Assembly (NCBI GenBank): GCA_016584305.1
Contig: JACEEZ010007216.1
Coordinates: forward strand, 32,501-96,500
Source: Chionoecetes opilio
Lineage: Eukaryota > Arthropoda > Malacostraca > Decapoda > Majidae
DNA length: 64,000 nt
Direction: 5' to 3'
The notes under the pieces were generated by a model. The model saw nothing but the letters and a program-made list of their open reading frames with translations. It had not been told where the DNA came from and made no database searches. The position numbers and the translations under genes were made by a program. The stretch's first letter is position 1. Each line of letters opens with the position of its first letter. This document shows positions 10,521-21,330 of this stretch, piece by piece.

Positions 10521-11735
10521 TACATAAGTATACATACTCTCATCTAATGTAACAAACAATTCCTTATACACGGAATGGCTGTTGGCGCCAATCTGCCGAG
10601 GCGGAACGGCTCCCTCCAGTAGTAAACATCACAGCGTGAGGACAGATTAGTTGGTTTGAATGTCTTATGGCATTTGAAATATTTGTAACAGGTAAGGTTT
10701 TTTTTTAGTTTTTAGTTTAGTTTATTGCCATATCTCTAGAAGTACAGTAAAAGCCTTATAACTGGGCACGATAGGGGCTCTGGCCCTTGCCGAGTTATTC
10801 AATGTGCCGAGTTATGCAATGTCCTCCTCTGTATGATATGGGTAAAAAAAAAAAAAAAATGTAAACACAGTACTGTAAAAGCTTATAACCTACACTTACC
10901 AGTGAATGGGTAGCATGTGCTGAATTTGATATCAAACTCAGCACAAATAGCACGCATGGACGCACCTGCATCCATCCTTGCCAGCATTTTCACCTCCTGC
11001 AGGCTCAGGCTCTTCAATTTCATTCCCTTCCTGCTGGAGACACCCTTGCATGATGGAGCTGACATCTTGATATACAGTACTGTATGATGTAATTCCAAAA
11101 CACGTAAAATAGGTGGCAAAGTAAAGCAAAGGTCGGGTACCAGCGCGTAGGCTGAGCCGTGTTTTTGTCGTCCAAGCACCGTCTTGGATTACGAAACCCA
11201 ATCCAATAACACTTGCTGAAATGTGTGTTATTACTACTTTGTGATATTGTTTGCAATGTTTTGCATTAATTATTATTTCGGCTCCTACCAAGCTTGTTGT
11301 GTTTTTGAAGCAGAAACCAATCCTTTTTCAATTTCGACAAAAAACGGAATTCGTATCCGAGACGGTGCTTTGAGGACATAAACACGGCTCAGCAGCTGAC
11401 AGCCTACACGCTGGTTCCCGACCTTTGCTTTACTTTGCCACCTATTTTACGTGTTTTGGGATTACATCATACAGTACTGTATTTCAAGATGTCAGCTCCA
11501 TCACGCAAGGGTGTCTCCAGCAGGAAGGGAATTAAATTGAAGAGCCTGAGCCTGCAGGAAAGGGTCAAAAGGACAAAAACACAACTTTATGCGACTGACG
11601 ATATGCCGAGTGTAAGCAAAGAGATGCAGTTATAACATCAATATGCCGAGATACATTATTTTTTGCCGACTTTCTGTTCACACAAGAGGTTGTGAGGGCA
11701 TGATATGCCGAGTGAAAACCAAGAGATGCAGTTTA

Positions 11736-11951
11736 GGGGAGGCGGTAGCAGAGTGGTTAGCGTCACCGAGTGGCGTTCTCGAAGACCCAAGTTCGATCCC
11801 GAGTGAGACCCATAAATCCACTTGAAATCTTTCTGCACCGTCGAGTGGCCTAAGAACACCCACATGCCCTGTCCATTAACTCTACCTTCGACTGCGAGTG
11901 CATGGGAGGACACAGGGGGGCGGCATGAGGCTCTAATTACAGGCGTCACTA
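11736..11951 (+). mobile_element. SINE, 5' part (outer copy)
   Basis: tRNA-related head with A box TAGCAGAGTGG and B box GTTCGATCC, running to GGCGTCACTA where the inner Tigger-like element begins. The SINE resumes at 13413 (TAAGAATCCTGCCTGTGCC). Joining across one TA restores the family sequence seen uninterrupted at 13184-13205. Confidence 0.9.
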
Positions 11952-12044
11952 CAGTAAAACCCTTATAACTGGGCACGATAGGGGCTCTGGCCCTTGCCGA
12001 GTTATTCAATGTGCAGAGTTATGCAATGTCCTCCTGTGATATGG

Positions 12045-12082
<38 letters not shown>

Positions 12083-13410
12083 TAAAAAGCACTGTAAAAG
12101 CATAAAAACTACACTTACCAGTGAATGGGTAGCATGTGCTGGATTTGATATCAAACTTAGCACAAATAGCACGCATGGACGCACCTGCATCCATCCTTGC
12201 CAGCATTTTCACCTTCTCCTGCAGGCTCAGCTAGGCTCTTCAATTTCATTCCCTTCCTGCTGGAGACACCCTTGCGTGATGGAGCTGACATCTTGATATA
12301 CAGTACTGTATGATGTAATCCCAAAACACGTAAAATAGGTGGCAAAGTAAAGCAAAGGTCGGGTACCAGCGCGTAGGCTGCGCCGTGTTTTTGTCGTCCA
12401 AGCACCGTCTTGGATTACGAAACCCAATCCAATAACACTTGCTGAAATGTGTGTTATTACTACTTTGTGATATTGTTGCAATGTTTTGCATTGATTATTA
12501 TTTCGGCTCCTACCAAGCTTGTTGTGTTTTTGAAGCAGAAACCAATCCTTTTTCAATTTTGACAAAAAACGGAATTCGTATCCAAGACGGTGCTTGGACG
12601 ATATAAACACGGCTCAGCAGCTGACGGCCTACAGTGCCCTACACGCTGGTTCCCGACCTTTGCTTTACTTTGCCACCTATTTTACGTGTTTTGGGATTAC
12701 ATCATACAGTACTGTATTTCAAGATGTCAGCTCCATCACGCAAGGGTGTCTCCAGCAGGAAGGGAATGAAATTGAAGAGCCTGAGCCTGCAGGAAAGGGT
12801 TGAAAGGACAAAAACACGACTTTATGCGACTGAGGATATGCCGAGTGTAAGCAAAGAGATGCAGTTATAACCTCAGTATGCCGAGATACATTATTTTTTG
12901 CCGACTTTCTGTTTACATGTTCACACAAGAGGTTGTGAGGGCATGATATGCCGAGTGAAAACCAAGAGATGCAGTTTAGGGGAGGCGGTAGCAGAGTGGT
13001 TAGCGTCACCGAGTGGCGTTCTCGAAGACCCGAATTCGATCCCGAGTGAGACCCATAAATCCACTTGAAATCTTTCTGCACCGTCGAGTGGCCTAAGAAC
13101 ACCCACATGCCCTGTCCATTAACTCTACCTTCGACTGCGAGTGCATGGGAGGACACAGGGGGCGGCATGAGTCTCTAATTACAGGTGTCACTATAAGAAT
13201 TCTGCCTGCGCCACCACGGACGAGGGCCAACCATCACAGCCCTCAAGTGAGCCTCCAGGGCCTGCCATCCCACCCCTGGAGCTCACTGCCTACACACGCT
13301 ATAGGCATAGATGTAATAAAAAAACTAAAAAAAAAAAAAAAAAACTCTTTGCCTTGCCGAGTTATATCAAATTCCGAGTTATACAGTGCCGAGTTATAAG
13401 GGTTTTACTG
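11952..13410. mobile_element. Inner foldback Tigger-like element, 1459 bp
   Basis: Ends CAGTAAAACCCTTATAACTG and CGAGTTATAAGGGTTTTACTG-type are flanked by a TA duplication (11950-11951, 13411-13412). It repeats the outer element's order: poly-A/T run, reverse-strand first exon (from 12291: MSAPSRKGVSSRKG, KMLARMDAGASMRAICAKFD), inverted centre (GCACCGTCTTGGATTACGAA against TTCGTATCCAAGACGGTGC), forward first exon (from 12724), and a SINE at 12979. Known biology: pogo-superfamily transposition duplicates TA. Confidence 0.9.
12979..13342 (+). mobile_element. tRNA-headed SINE, complete (inner copy)
   Basis: Starts GGGGAGGCGGTAGCAGAGTG, with A box, B box (ATTCGATCC, one change from GTTCGATCC), body and the tail GCGCTATAGGCATAGATGT-type (here ACACGCTATAGGCATAGATG) followed by poly-A. 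Carried inside the inner Tigger-like element, so it has been copied with that element rather than only by retrotransposition. Confidence 0.9.
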
Positions 13411-13412
13411 TA

Positions 13413-13575
13413 TAAGAATCCTGCCTGTGCCACCACGGGTGAGGGCCAACCATCACAGCCCTCAAGTGAACCTCCAGGGCCTACCATCCCACCCCTGGAG
13501 CTCACTGCCTACACGCGCTATAGGCATAGATGTATAAAAATTAAAAATAAACCTAAAAAAAAAAAAAAAAAAACT
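13413..13575 (+). mobile_element. SINE, 3' part (outer copy)
   Basis: Continuation of the SINE starting at 11736: CACCACGGGTGAGGGCCAAC through CGCTATAGGCATAGATGTAT and a poly-A run. Confidence 0.9.
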
Positions 13576-13643
13576 GTCTTTGCCTTACCGAGTTACATCA
13601 AATTCCGAGTTATACAGTGCCGAGTTATAAGGTTTTTACTGTA

Positions 13644-15079
13644 CATAGATTACCGTATTTTCCGTCGCATAAGACGCACCTCCGCATAAGACGCACCCGT
13701 ATTTTACATTATTATTTTGAGAAAAAAAAAAATAGTGTTTTGAGGACATATTTAGTTTTCGTAAATTTATTAAAAGTTATAAAAAATTAGGTTTTGTAAG
13801 GGAAAACAAATGATTTAGAGCATGTACCCAAATACAATATTCACAGTGCAGTGAATGTGAATGAAAAATTATACTAGTTAAAATGTAAAGAGAATGTGTA
13901 GGGTAATCAAAATCGGTCATCATTTATTGCAGGATGCTCCACGAATTGATATTCTAATATTATCTACCTATGACATATAGCTTAGATTTAATGTTGTAGG
14001 TATGCCTTTGTTGCTTTTCTGCTGTGTTTAGACTTTGTGGAAAATTTGCAGTATAGATATTGGTATTATTTTGGTAGTGGGCTTTCAAGTCCTAGGACTC
14101 TTACCTCCATTATCGTGTATCTTTCTTCATTCTGTGTATTTTGAGCCCCATTTCCCATGGCACAATCGAATATTAATGGCATCGGCAGTGTGAAGCTTAG
14201 CAATGTTTGCGGGGCGGGCAACTCCCCCCCCCCATGTAAACAAACATTGATTTCCGACAAAAATGAGAGCCAGATTAATTTTAAAAACACCACAACTATT
14301 CAGGAAAACTAAGTTTCGGCCTCGAAATCGGTGGTTGCCCAATAACAAAAAATTACCAAGATATTACACTGTAAGGTAACCATCTCTACCTTTTTGTTAT
14401 TGTTGAAGGACACCGATGTCAGGATCGAAGATATTCACCATGGTTTACACCTGTGAATCTATCACAGTCGCGAGGGTTGATTAGTTTTCCTCGGGAAGGT
14501 ACAGGTCAAGGCATGATGGTATGGTGTGATTCGGCCTTGAGGCGGATGAAGTTGTGGCGCCGTGAGGGGTCTTGGTCTTGGTGTGGTGTGTGGAAGGCTT
14601 CTGTCCCGTCTACAGGTACCGTTGCAGTTACCGTTGTAGTAAAAATACTAGCACTCTTTCCAATTACGGTTTACAATTTCCTTATCCATAGAGATACAGA
14701 GGTGAGGATTGAGGGATCGAGGTGGTATAGAGGCCTACCCTGTCTCTCATCCATTTACAGTGGCGAGCGGCCGGCAGTGGGACTGTGGGAGGGGGGTGAT
14801 GCTTACACATGACGGCCATCTTGGCAGCAGAAACCACCACCTTGTTGCCCCACCTCTTGTTTTCTCTTAAACTCCAACTTTTTCTTGGTATTATGCATTA
14901 CTGTTGATATTATTAGTAACACAGTTACAAATTTGTGTTCAGTGGTCTACTGCTCAACAGAGATCACGCCAGACCCCCTTAATAATACACCACCGGCCAT
15001 TCTGCATTCTCTGCCCGACCTCTCATTAGTAATATGGCCGTAGTAATATAGTAATCTCGATATAGTAATAAAACCACCT
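13644..15079. other. Gene-free stretch
   Basis: A MITE-like end (CCGTATTTTCCGTCGCATAA, with ATAAGACGCACC twice) lies at 13653-13700. 14210-14240 has a C9 run. 14453-14812 is an open 119-codon frame rich in tryptophan and glycine with no domain I recognise, and it is probably chance. 15040-15075 has TAGTAATA-type repeats. Confidence 0.35.
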
Positions 15080-15689
15080 TATGTTTGCGCATGCTAGCAA
15101 TGGCTGTGACACAACATCTGCCATCTATATGAAAGGGAAATTAAAAGCTCTAGATTTGATCAGCTCTAGCGAAGAATGGAATGTACTGGAAACCTTTAAG
15201 TCACCAAACAGTACCCATGAAAAGATATAAAAAAATGGGGAAGCTTTTATCCTGCGGTTACATGGATCAGGGAGAGCAAGGTCACTGGATGACCAGCACC
15301 ACGTCATGTACACTCGATCAGTCAGTAAAGCATCTTTGTCCTCTGTGTTTAAGATAGAATCACTGCCACCTACAAGTGCTGCAGCCAAATGTCATTCTTA
15401 CCGCACCTATCACACTGTGCAACAGTGGCTGGGCAATGAAATGTCTCCCTTGGAATGGGGTTGGCAAGTGACAGCAATTGGTACATTGGCAGCCATAGAG
15501 ACAGATAGGCCAATTGCCCCATCAAGAGTGCTGTGTATGATGTCCTGTGGCTGCAAAACTGGATGTGGTAGGGCTTGTAGCTGCCGAAAAGGGGGTTTAA
15601 ACTGCTCAATTATGTGCAGTCAGTGTTACGGACTTTCATGTTTCAACATCCAAGTTGGTTCAGATGTACATGGGATACTTGGAAATTAA
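15080..15689 (+). pseudogene. Academ-like transposon protein, C-terminal fragment
   Basis: From ATG 15080 the frame reads HASNGCDTTSAIYMKGK, then LDLISSSEEWNVLETF, meets one in-frame TAA at 15228, and continues as LPPTSAAAKCHSYRTYHTVQ, MSPLEWGWQV and a cysteine cluster CGCKTGCGRACSC, GLNCSIMCSQCYG, LSCFN. The order 'GCDTTS, GK, LPPT.., GWG, Cys8-type cluster' is the end of a large uncharacterised protein family of invertebrates that I associate, from memory and tentatively, with Academ DNA transposons. The same GCDTTS-region block is seen in the 48-kb copy (near 50530). The premature stop and missing N-terminus make it a relic. AATAAA occurs near 15874. Confidence 0.7.
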
Positions 15690-16309
15690 CTAAACGTTAT
15701 GTAACCATGTAGACATAGGGAATTGCACAACCATTAAGCACTTGACAGCTATTTCCAGCCACAAGTCCACTGCATGAAATACGGCAATCATGTAATGATG
15801 GAGTGAATTGAAAGCATTTGTGTGATGCCATAACCTGTGTTACAATGGTGTTGTGATACATTTCCACATTCTATAAATAAATATGATCAGTAAACTTTTC
15901 ACCGTTGTCCATTAAGTGTTAGTCTTTGTGTTCCTGACATGAACAATTGATCTGTTGTTTTGACTTTTATTGACTGAACAAAATATTCTGACTTTTTATA
16001 TTTTTTTACACCAAAATAATGTCATGTCACACATTTGCCCACTTAAAAATGTCTGTAGTGATTTTTAGTGTTTATAAATAAATCCCCCATGCCAAAAGAT
16101 CTATATACATGTATTACACACCACTGCTTGACCACTTGATGCAGAGTTACTGATTTTCCAACGTTATCGCTATGGAATAATCATTATGGCCGCAATCCTG
16201 AATTTCAAGGTTTTCCTGTTCTTCAATGCCACGGAACTTTTAGTATGTTATTCAAAACCCAATTCTGAGTGAATCATGAAAAAATCAGCTTGTTAGGAAT
16301 TTTTTCTAG
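15690..16309. other. No gene recognised
   Basis: AT-rich sequence downstream of the Academ-like fragment, with AATAAA-type words near 15874 and 16077. Nothing else is supported. Confidence 0.4.
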
Positions 16310-16668
16310 GTCAAACCTAATGTTCCTGGACTGCACCTCTTATTCCCAAATATTCAAGTTTATCTAATAATATTCTATGATTAAGTGAGTCGAAAGCTTT
16401 GGACAATTCTAGAAATATTCCTACAACATGAAACTTCCTTGCCAGGCAGTTGTACACTGCACTTGTAAACTTTCTTGTTGCTTTTTCCATTGATTTGTTT
16501 TTGCGAAACCCAAACTGATATTCAGATAACATTTTAATGTTTTCCAAAAATCCACTAAATCTTTTTACAATAGATTTTTCAAACACTTTACTTATTGATG
16601 GCAAAATAGATATTGGTCGATAATTGTTTTCATCTCCTTTATCGCCTGAATTATGGGTGTTTATATGC
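16310..16668 (-). pseudogene. Jockey/CR1-type reverse transcriptase fragment
   Basis: Reverse strand encodes GDKGDENNYRPISILPSISK, VFEKSIVKRF, YQFGFRKNKS and FLELSKAFDSLNHRILLDKL, the fingers and palm start of a non-LTR reverse transcriptase. The usual first catalytic aspartate (DLSKAFD) reads ELSKAFD. It is fused at its start to BEL/Pao integrase sequence and ends after GIRGAVQEH, so it is a truncated fragment. Confidence 0.8.
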
Positions 16669-16808
16669 TGCCTTGTTTCTATTAAAGGAAAGGCTGTCAG
16701 TCTTATGCCATCCATTAAATGTGAGGGAGTAAGAGCTTCTATGTTTACTGAGGAATCATCGAAGCAGGTTAAGGGTCGGTTATTAATACAGGTCTCAATT
16801 TCAGCTTT
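16669..16808 (-). pseudogene. BEL/Pao integrase fragment, second copy
   Basis: Encodes SSVNIEALTPSHLMDG and LTAFPLIETR, a diverged duplicate of the segment at 18945-19085 (SSVNIEALTPSHLIYG, LEPFPLIETR). It therefore belongs to a different BEL/Pao copy from the one interrupted at 17215. Confidence 0.7.
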
Positions 16809-16866
16809 ACACTTTAAAGCAGCTTTTTACACTTTAAAGCAGCTTTTTACACTTTAAAGCAGCTTG
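16809..16866. repeat. 25-bp direct repeat, 2.3 copies
   Basis: ACACTTTAAAGCAGCTTTTT recurs at a 25-base step at the junction between two BEL/Pao fragments. Confidence 0.85.
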
Positions 16867-16869
16867 CCT

Positions 16870-17214
16870 CCGTGGTCGGGAGTCCCCTAAGCTGGTCTGC
16901 CAAGATGGAGCCTTAGAGCCTCCCTTACCTCTTCAGCTAACTCTAGGGGGATCAAGTTATTTACCGTCTGCACACATCGTTGTCCCCTCACTGGTAACTC
17001 CACTGACCTCACAATCCCCTTACCATCAGTATGCAATTTTGCTATTTTTCCTAGAGGCCATTGTGAACGTGGCATTTCTCCCCTAAGGATTGCTATATCT
17101 CCTACTTTGATTGGACTTTGATTTTCTGGCGGTTGAGCCCCATAAAACTTTTCCCTTAGACTCAGTCAATAATCTGCACTCCAATGTTTATCCCATGACC
17201 TTAAAATTTTACTT
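16870..17214 (-). pseudogene. BEL/Pao integrase C-terminal (DUF5641-type) part
   Basis: Encodes ILRSWDKHWSADY, a stop, LSLREKFYGAQ, IKVGDIAILRGEMPRSQWPL, then GKIAKLHTDGKGIVRSVELP and VNNLIPLEL. The R-S-Q-W-P-L and DGxxR motifs are typical of the C-terminal DUF5641 domain of Pao integrases. Continues the integrase at 18883-19450 across the element at 17215-18882. Confidence 0.8.
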
Positions 17215-18882
17215 AACCCCTTCACTGCGGCTGGTACAAATACGGTCTCTCAGCTATCTAAGGGTTCACTGCGGCTGGTACAAATACGGTCTCTCAGCTA
17301 TCTAAGGGTTCACTGCGGCTGGTACAAATACGGTCTCTCAGCTATCTAAGGGTTCACTGCGGCTGGTACAAAACGGTTCTCTCAGCTATCTAAGGGTTCA
17401 CTGCGGCTGGTACAAATACGGTCTCTCAGCTATCTAAGGGTTCACTGCGGCTGGTACAAATACAGTCTCTCAGCTATTTAAGGGTTCACTGCGGCTGGTA
17501 CAAATACGGTCTCTCAGCTATCTAAGGGTTCACTGTGGCTGGTACAAATACGGTCTCAGCTATCTAAGGGTTCACTGCGGCTGGTACAAATACGGTCTCA
17601 GCTATCTAAGGGTTCACTGCGGTGGTACAAATACGGTTCAGCTATCTAAGGGTTCACTGTGGCTGGTACAAATACGGTCTCAGCTATCTAAGGGTTCACT
17701 GCGGCTGGTACAAATACGGTCTCTCAGCTATCTAAGGGTTCACTGCGACTGGTACAAATACGGTCTCTCAGCTATCTAAGGGTTCACTGCGGCTGGTACA
17801 AATACGGTCTCTCAGCTATCTAAGGGTTCACTGCGGCTGGTACAAATACGGTCTCTCAGCTATCTAAGGGTTCGCTGCGGCTGGTACAAATACGGTCTCT
17901 CAGCTATCTAAGGGTTCACTGCGGCTGGTACAAATACGGTCTCTCAGCTATCTAAGGGTTCGCTGCGGCTGGTACAAATACGGTCTCTCAGCTATCTAAG
18001 GGTTCGCTGCGGCTGGTACAAATACGGTCTCTCAGCTATCTAAGGGTTCACTGCGGCTGGTACATATACGGTCTCTCAGCTATCTAAGGGTTCGCTGCGG
18101 CTGGTACAAATACAGTCTCAGCTATCTAAGGGTTCGCTGCGGCTGGTACAAATACGGTCTCTCAGCTATCTAAGGGTTCGCTGCGGCTGGTACAAATACG
18201 GTCTCTCAGCTATCTAAGGGTTCGCTGCGGCTGGTACAAATACGGTCTCTCAGCTATCTAAGGGTTCACTGCGGCTGGTACAAATACGGTCTCTCAGCTA
18301 TTTAAGGGTTCGCTGCGGCTGGTACATATATGGATTCTGTATTTAAACAACGCGCTCAATGATATTATGGGTAAATATTCGTTGTGATAAGCTTGTATGG
18401 CAACAGTGTCAAGTGTTGCGATATAATAGAACCTCTTTTTCTGCTTGCGTGAGTTAGTGTGACTAATAAGGTCAAGTGGTACAGTACGACGTGTTGACGC
18501 TGCCGCGCCCTCTACTTCAATGGCCAGGCTAAATAGTCAAGATATTCAATATATTCTTAATGGATATAAAACAGAAGTATGAATGAATGAATGAATGCAT
18601 GAATGAAGCATTTATGTACCAAAATAAGCTGTATTATGTTGAGTAGTAAGTGGTTTCATTGTGCGTCTGGCAGCACGGTCACGGCCCTGTTGCTGCACTT
18701 TGACGTAACTCTTCACTTAGCTGGTAGCCTCCACCAAGACCAAACATAGATTTTCTGGTATGGAATGAGCATCCTATTCATTTAGGCACTTTAAAATATG
18801 ATCAGTAATTATTTTATATTTTAATTAAACCTGCCGCACAGGGGGGTAGGCCTATGAATTTGATATCCGCAGTGAAGGGGTT
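17215..18882. mobile_element. TIR element with internal minisatellite, inserted in BEL/Pao
   Basis: Exact 16-base inverted termini AACCCCTTCACTGCGG (17215-17230) and CCGCAGTGAAGGGGTT (18867-18882). The left flank reads TTAA and the right TTCA, suggesting a TTAA-target element with one mutated side. The CCCCTTCAC start resembles the TTAA MITEs at 57979-59227. Two thirds of the interior is a 44-bp array. The remaining 18330-18866 holds a (GAAT)n run and no ORF. Confidence 0.65.
17221..18330. repeat. 44-bp minisatellite, about 25 copies
   Basis: Unit GGGTTCACTGCGGCTGGTAC then AAATACGGTCTCTCAGCTAT-CTAA. Several units lack a CT pair (GGTCTCAGC) or a few more bases. GTTCGCTGCGG variants dominate the distal half. 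The unit begins with the same CTTCACTGCGG as the host element's terminus, so the array probably grew from that terminus. Confidence 0.95.
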
Positions 18883-19450
18883 CAGGTGTGATAACCTTCC
18901 CGGAGATGTTGAGCCGGGGCTATTTATTATAGTATATTTTATATCTTCCCTTGTTTCTATCAAAGGAAAGGGTTCCAGTCTTCTCCCATAAATTAAATGT
19001 GAGGGAGTAAGAGCTTCTATGTTTACTGATGAATCATCTAAGTAGGTTAAGGGTGGGTTATTGATACGGGTCTCAATCTCCGTCACTGTGGTTTTCAAGT
19101 CTTCTAGATCTATCTTTGTCTTGTGGAGAGTTTTCCTAAGACAAGACTTGACAATGCCAATCATTCTTTCTGTGAACCCATTTTGCCAAGGAGCTCTAGG
19201 AGTAGTAAAGGTCCATGAGCATTTCCTTAACTCTAGAGATCTTTGTACTGATGGAGGATTTAATATTTCTAACAATATGGGGGAGGCTCCTACGAAGTTA
19301 GTAGCATTATCGCTAATCAATCGCCGAGGACACGACCGCCGAGCCACAAACGCCGGAACACTTGAATAATAAAGGTTTCGGCACTTAAATCATCAGCTAG
19401 TTCTAAATGAACAGCCCTTGTAGAGGTGCAAGTAAATAAGCAGACATATA
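18883..19450 (-). pseudogene. BEL/Pao integrase core
   Basis: Reverse strand: KVYVCLFTCTSTRAVHLELA (first catalytic D region, HLELADDLSAETF), RRLISDNATNFVG (second D), WQNGFTERMIGIVK (glutamate), then NNPPLTYLDDSSVN and LTPSHLIYGRR. These are the rve core and linker of Pao integrases. A short frame disturbance lies near 19350. It is separated from the upstream RNase H/zinc-finger part by the solo LTR at 19456-20254. Confidence 0.85.
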
Positions 19451-19455
19451 CTTTC

Positions 19456-20254
19456 TGTGGAAATTATCCACTAAAAACCGCTCTAATTTTGAGTAAGGTT
19501 AATTTGAATGGTGGAATTTGGCGCCTACCGCCAGGAAGGTGGAATACGAACACAAATTCCACCTCTGTATATATTATAATTAGATTTGGGTAAAATTACG
19601 ATGTATTTAGATATAATTAGCTAATGTTGGTGGTCTTCATCTATAACACCACAATTCATCAAAGGGTTAACATAATCTAAGAATTGTAAGGAAATGTCCA
19701 CGTATTGGAACATTGTTGGAACATTGTCCCACGTGTAAACTCCTGGCTGTCTTGAAGGGAGTTTAGTCAAGACATAGTAGTCACGAGTCAGCCACTACGA
19801 CATGAAGTTGTAGTGAGTGTTTTGATGATACACCAAGGTGTCGTCAACCTCATATTAATAGGAGTAAATTTTGACCGATCAATCGGTTAATAAAGGACGA
19901 AGTCTAAAACACACTTTGATAACATCGCCTCAGCTGTGAAAGGCTTCGTCGGCCGACCACAGAACCGCGGCCATTACGTGCACCATTCAGCCCAGTCACC
20001 ACGCCGTCACAAGTTCCACTCCCAGTCCGTTGCGACTGTCTACCTCCACCTACAATACTTCCCCAAGGATAGAGATCAAGCCAAAGCACATTACAACCCA
20101 CCTGCCACTGCTGAGTATACCTTAGTTACAGCTAAATAGGGTATCATAGCAGTTTAGGTAGAATTGGGTTAATCGCATGGTGAGTTCACGTTAATCAACA
20201 TTATAATTTTAACAGTTGTTGTCGACCATCAATTGGTGGTCGATAATTCCAACA
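19456..20254 (+). mobile_element. Solo LTR, 799 bp, with 5-bp target duplication
   Basis: Begins TGTGGAAATTATCCAC and ends GTCGATAATTCCAACA (TG..CA, short inverted ends), flanked on both sides by CTTTC (19451-19455, 20255-20259). AATAAAGG near 19889 fits a poly-A signal within an LTR. Removing it with one CTTTC rejoins the BEL/Pao frame from PPKK to VYVCLF. No internal retroviral-type region is present, so an ectopic LTR-LTR exchange is the likely origin. Confidence 0.85.
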
Positions 20255-20259
20255 CTTTC

Positions 20260-21330
20260 TTAGGTGGAGCATTATCTCCTGTAATTATTATTGCCCCAGT
20301 ATAGTCGACACCAGCTACCTCAAATGGTTTTAATAATTGTACTCGATCCATGGGGAGTTGAGGGGCCCCGGGATAGGTGATCAGTCTTCCCTCGTATCTC
20401 TTGCATTTGATACAAGATTTGAGGTAGTATTTGACTGCCTGTCTACCCTGCGGTATCCAAAATTCCCTCCTGAGATTGGCTAATGTATCAGCCATTCCGC
20501 CATGTAAAGAGTTCCCATGAGATTCATCCACTATTAATTTAGTAAGATGATGACGCTTGGGAATTAGCATGGGATTGCAGGTTTTATCGGGAAGATCAGC
20601 ATTCCAAATTCTTCCTCGACACCTAATGATGCCCTCGTTATCTAGGTACAGACCTAATGATTTGATAAGTTTGTTCCTATGGGGGCTGGCCGAGGCTAAG
20701 CGCTGATATTCCTCAGGAAATTCCTGCTTTGGAATTGTTCTAACCCAAAACTTCAAAGGGTCAGAACTATCCCTCTTTATGAATTTAAAGACCAATTTAG
20801 TAGTCTTTAATAGTTTGCTTAATAAGGAAAACCTTTTTATATCCATAACAGGATCTGGGATCATTATAGGTTCCATAATTATATCTTCTGATATGTCTGA
20901 CTTACTATAGACCTTCTGATTAGGCCATTCATTATTATTTTTCAGCCAGGTAGGACCTTTAAACCATAATCCTGTATTTAATTTGAGGATGGTTGTTCCT
21001 CTGGACAAAATATCAGCTGGGTTTTCCTTGGTAGCAACAGGATTATAGTGACATGTGGAACCTAAGTCATTGATCTTACCAACACGATTCCTGACATAAG
21101 GGATTTTAGTGTTATTTTTCACTACCCAGTGTAGGCAAATGTCACTATCGGTCCACAGATATACCTCACTAATTTGTAATAAATTGCTTAGATATTGTGC
21201 TAATTTAATGCCTAATTCTAATGCAGTCAGCTCCATTTGAGGCAATGTTCTAGGCTTAATTGGGGCAACCCGAGCCTTAGACATAATTAATTTACATTCC
21301 TCTCCTGCTTTAAGATAAGCTACTGCACCG
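20260..21330 (-). pseudogene. BEL/Pao RNase H and integrase zinc-finger segment
   Basis: Reverse strand: FCDASKSTYGAVAYL, MELTALELGIKLA, YLWTDSDICLHWV and NPADILSRG (Pao-type RNase H), then a spacer, then an H2C2 integrase zinc finger (HHLTKL, HGNSLHGGMADTL, YLKSCIKCKRYEG) and VAGVDYTGAI. More than 330 codons stay open here, so this part is younger or better kept than the reverse transcriptase part. The frame ends where the solo LTR enters. Confidence 0.9.

Larger units (their letters stand above)
10745..13641. mobile_element. Outer foldback Tigger-like element, split by a copy of itself
   Basis: The left end CAGTAAAAGCCTTATAACTG starts at 10745 and the right end GCCGAGTTATAAGGTTTTTA-CTG stops at 13641, both flanked by TA. 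Without the insert at 11952-13410 it is about 1.44 kb. Inside are two inverted copies of a transposase first exon: reverse strand from 11067 (MSAPSCKGVSSRKG, then KMLARMDAGASMRAICAEFD) and forward from 11489 (MSAPSRKGVSSRKG, LSLQERVKRTKT). These match the basic leader and Psq HTH of pogo-type transposases. A SINE (11736-11949, continuing at 13413) sits in its right half. No complete transposase remains, so it is non-autonomous. Confidence 0.8.

Noticed and set aside
11736..11830. tRNA gene (A and B boxes)
   Set aside because: The boxes belong to the head of a dispersed SINE seen several times here. The arms do not form a proper cloverleaf acceptor.
14453..14812. 119-codon forward ORF
   Set aside because: No domain, no codon bias, no neighbouring exon signals. 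Treated as chance.
17215..18330. CRISPR-like regular array
   Set aside because: Contiguous 44-bp repeats without unique spacers in a eukaryotic context. It is a minisatellite.
19500..19560. tRNA-primer binding site (TTTGGCGCCTACCGCC) of an LTR element
   Set aside because: It lies inside the solo LTR, between inverted GGTGGAATTTG/CAAATTCCACC words, not just after an LTR end.
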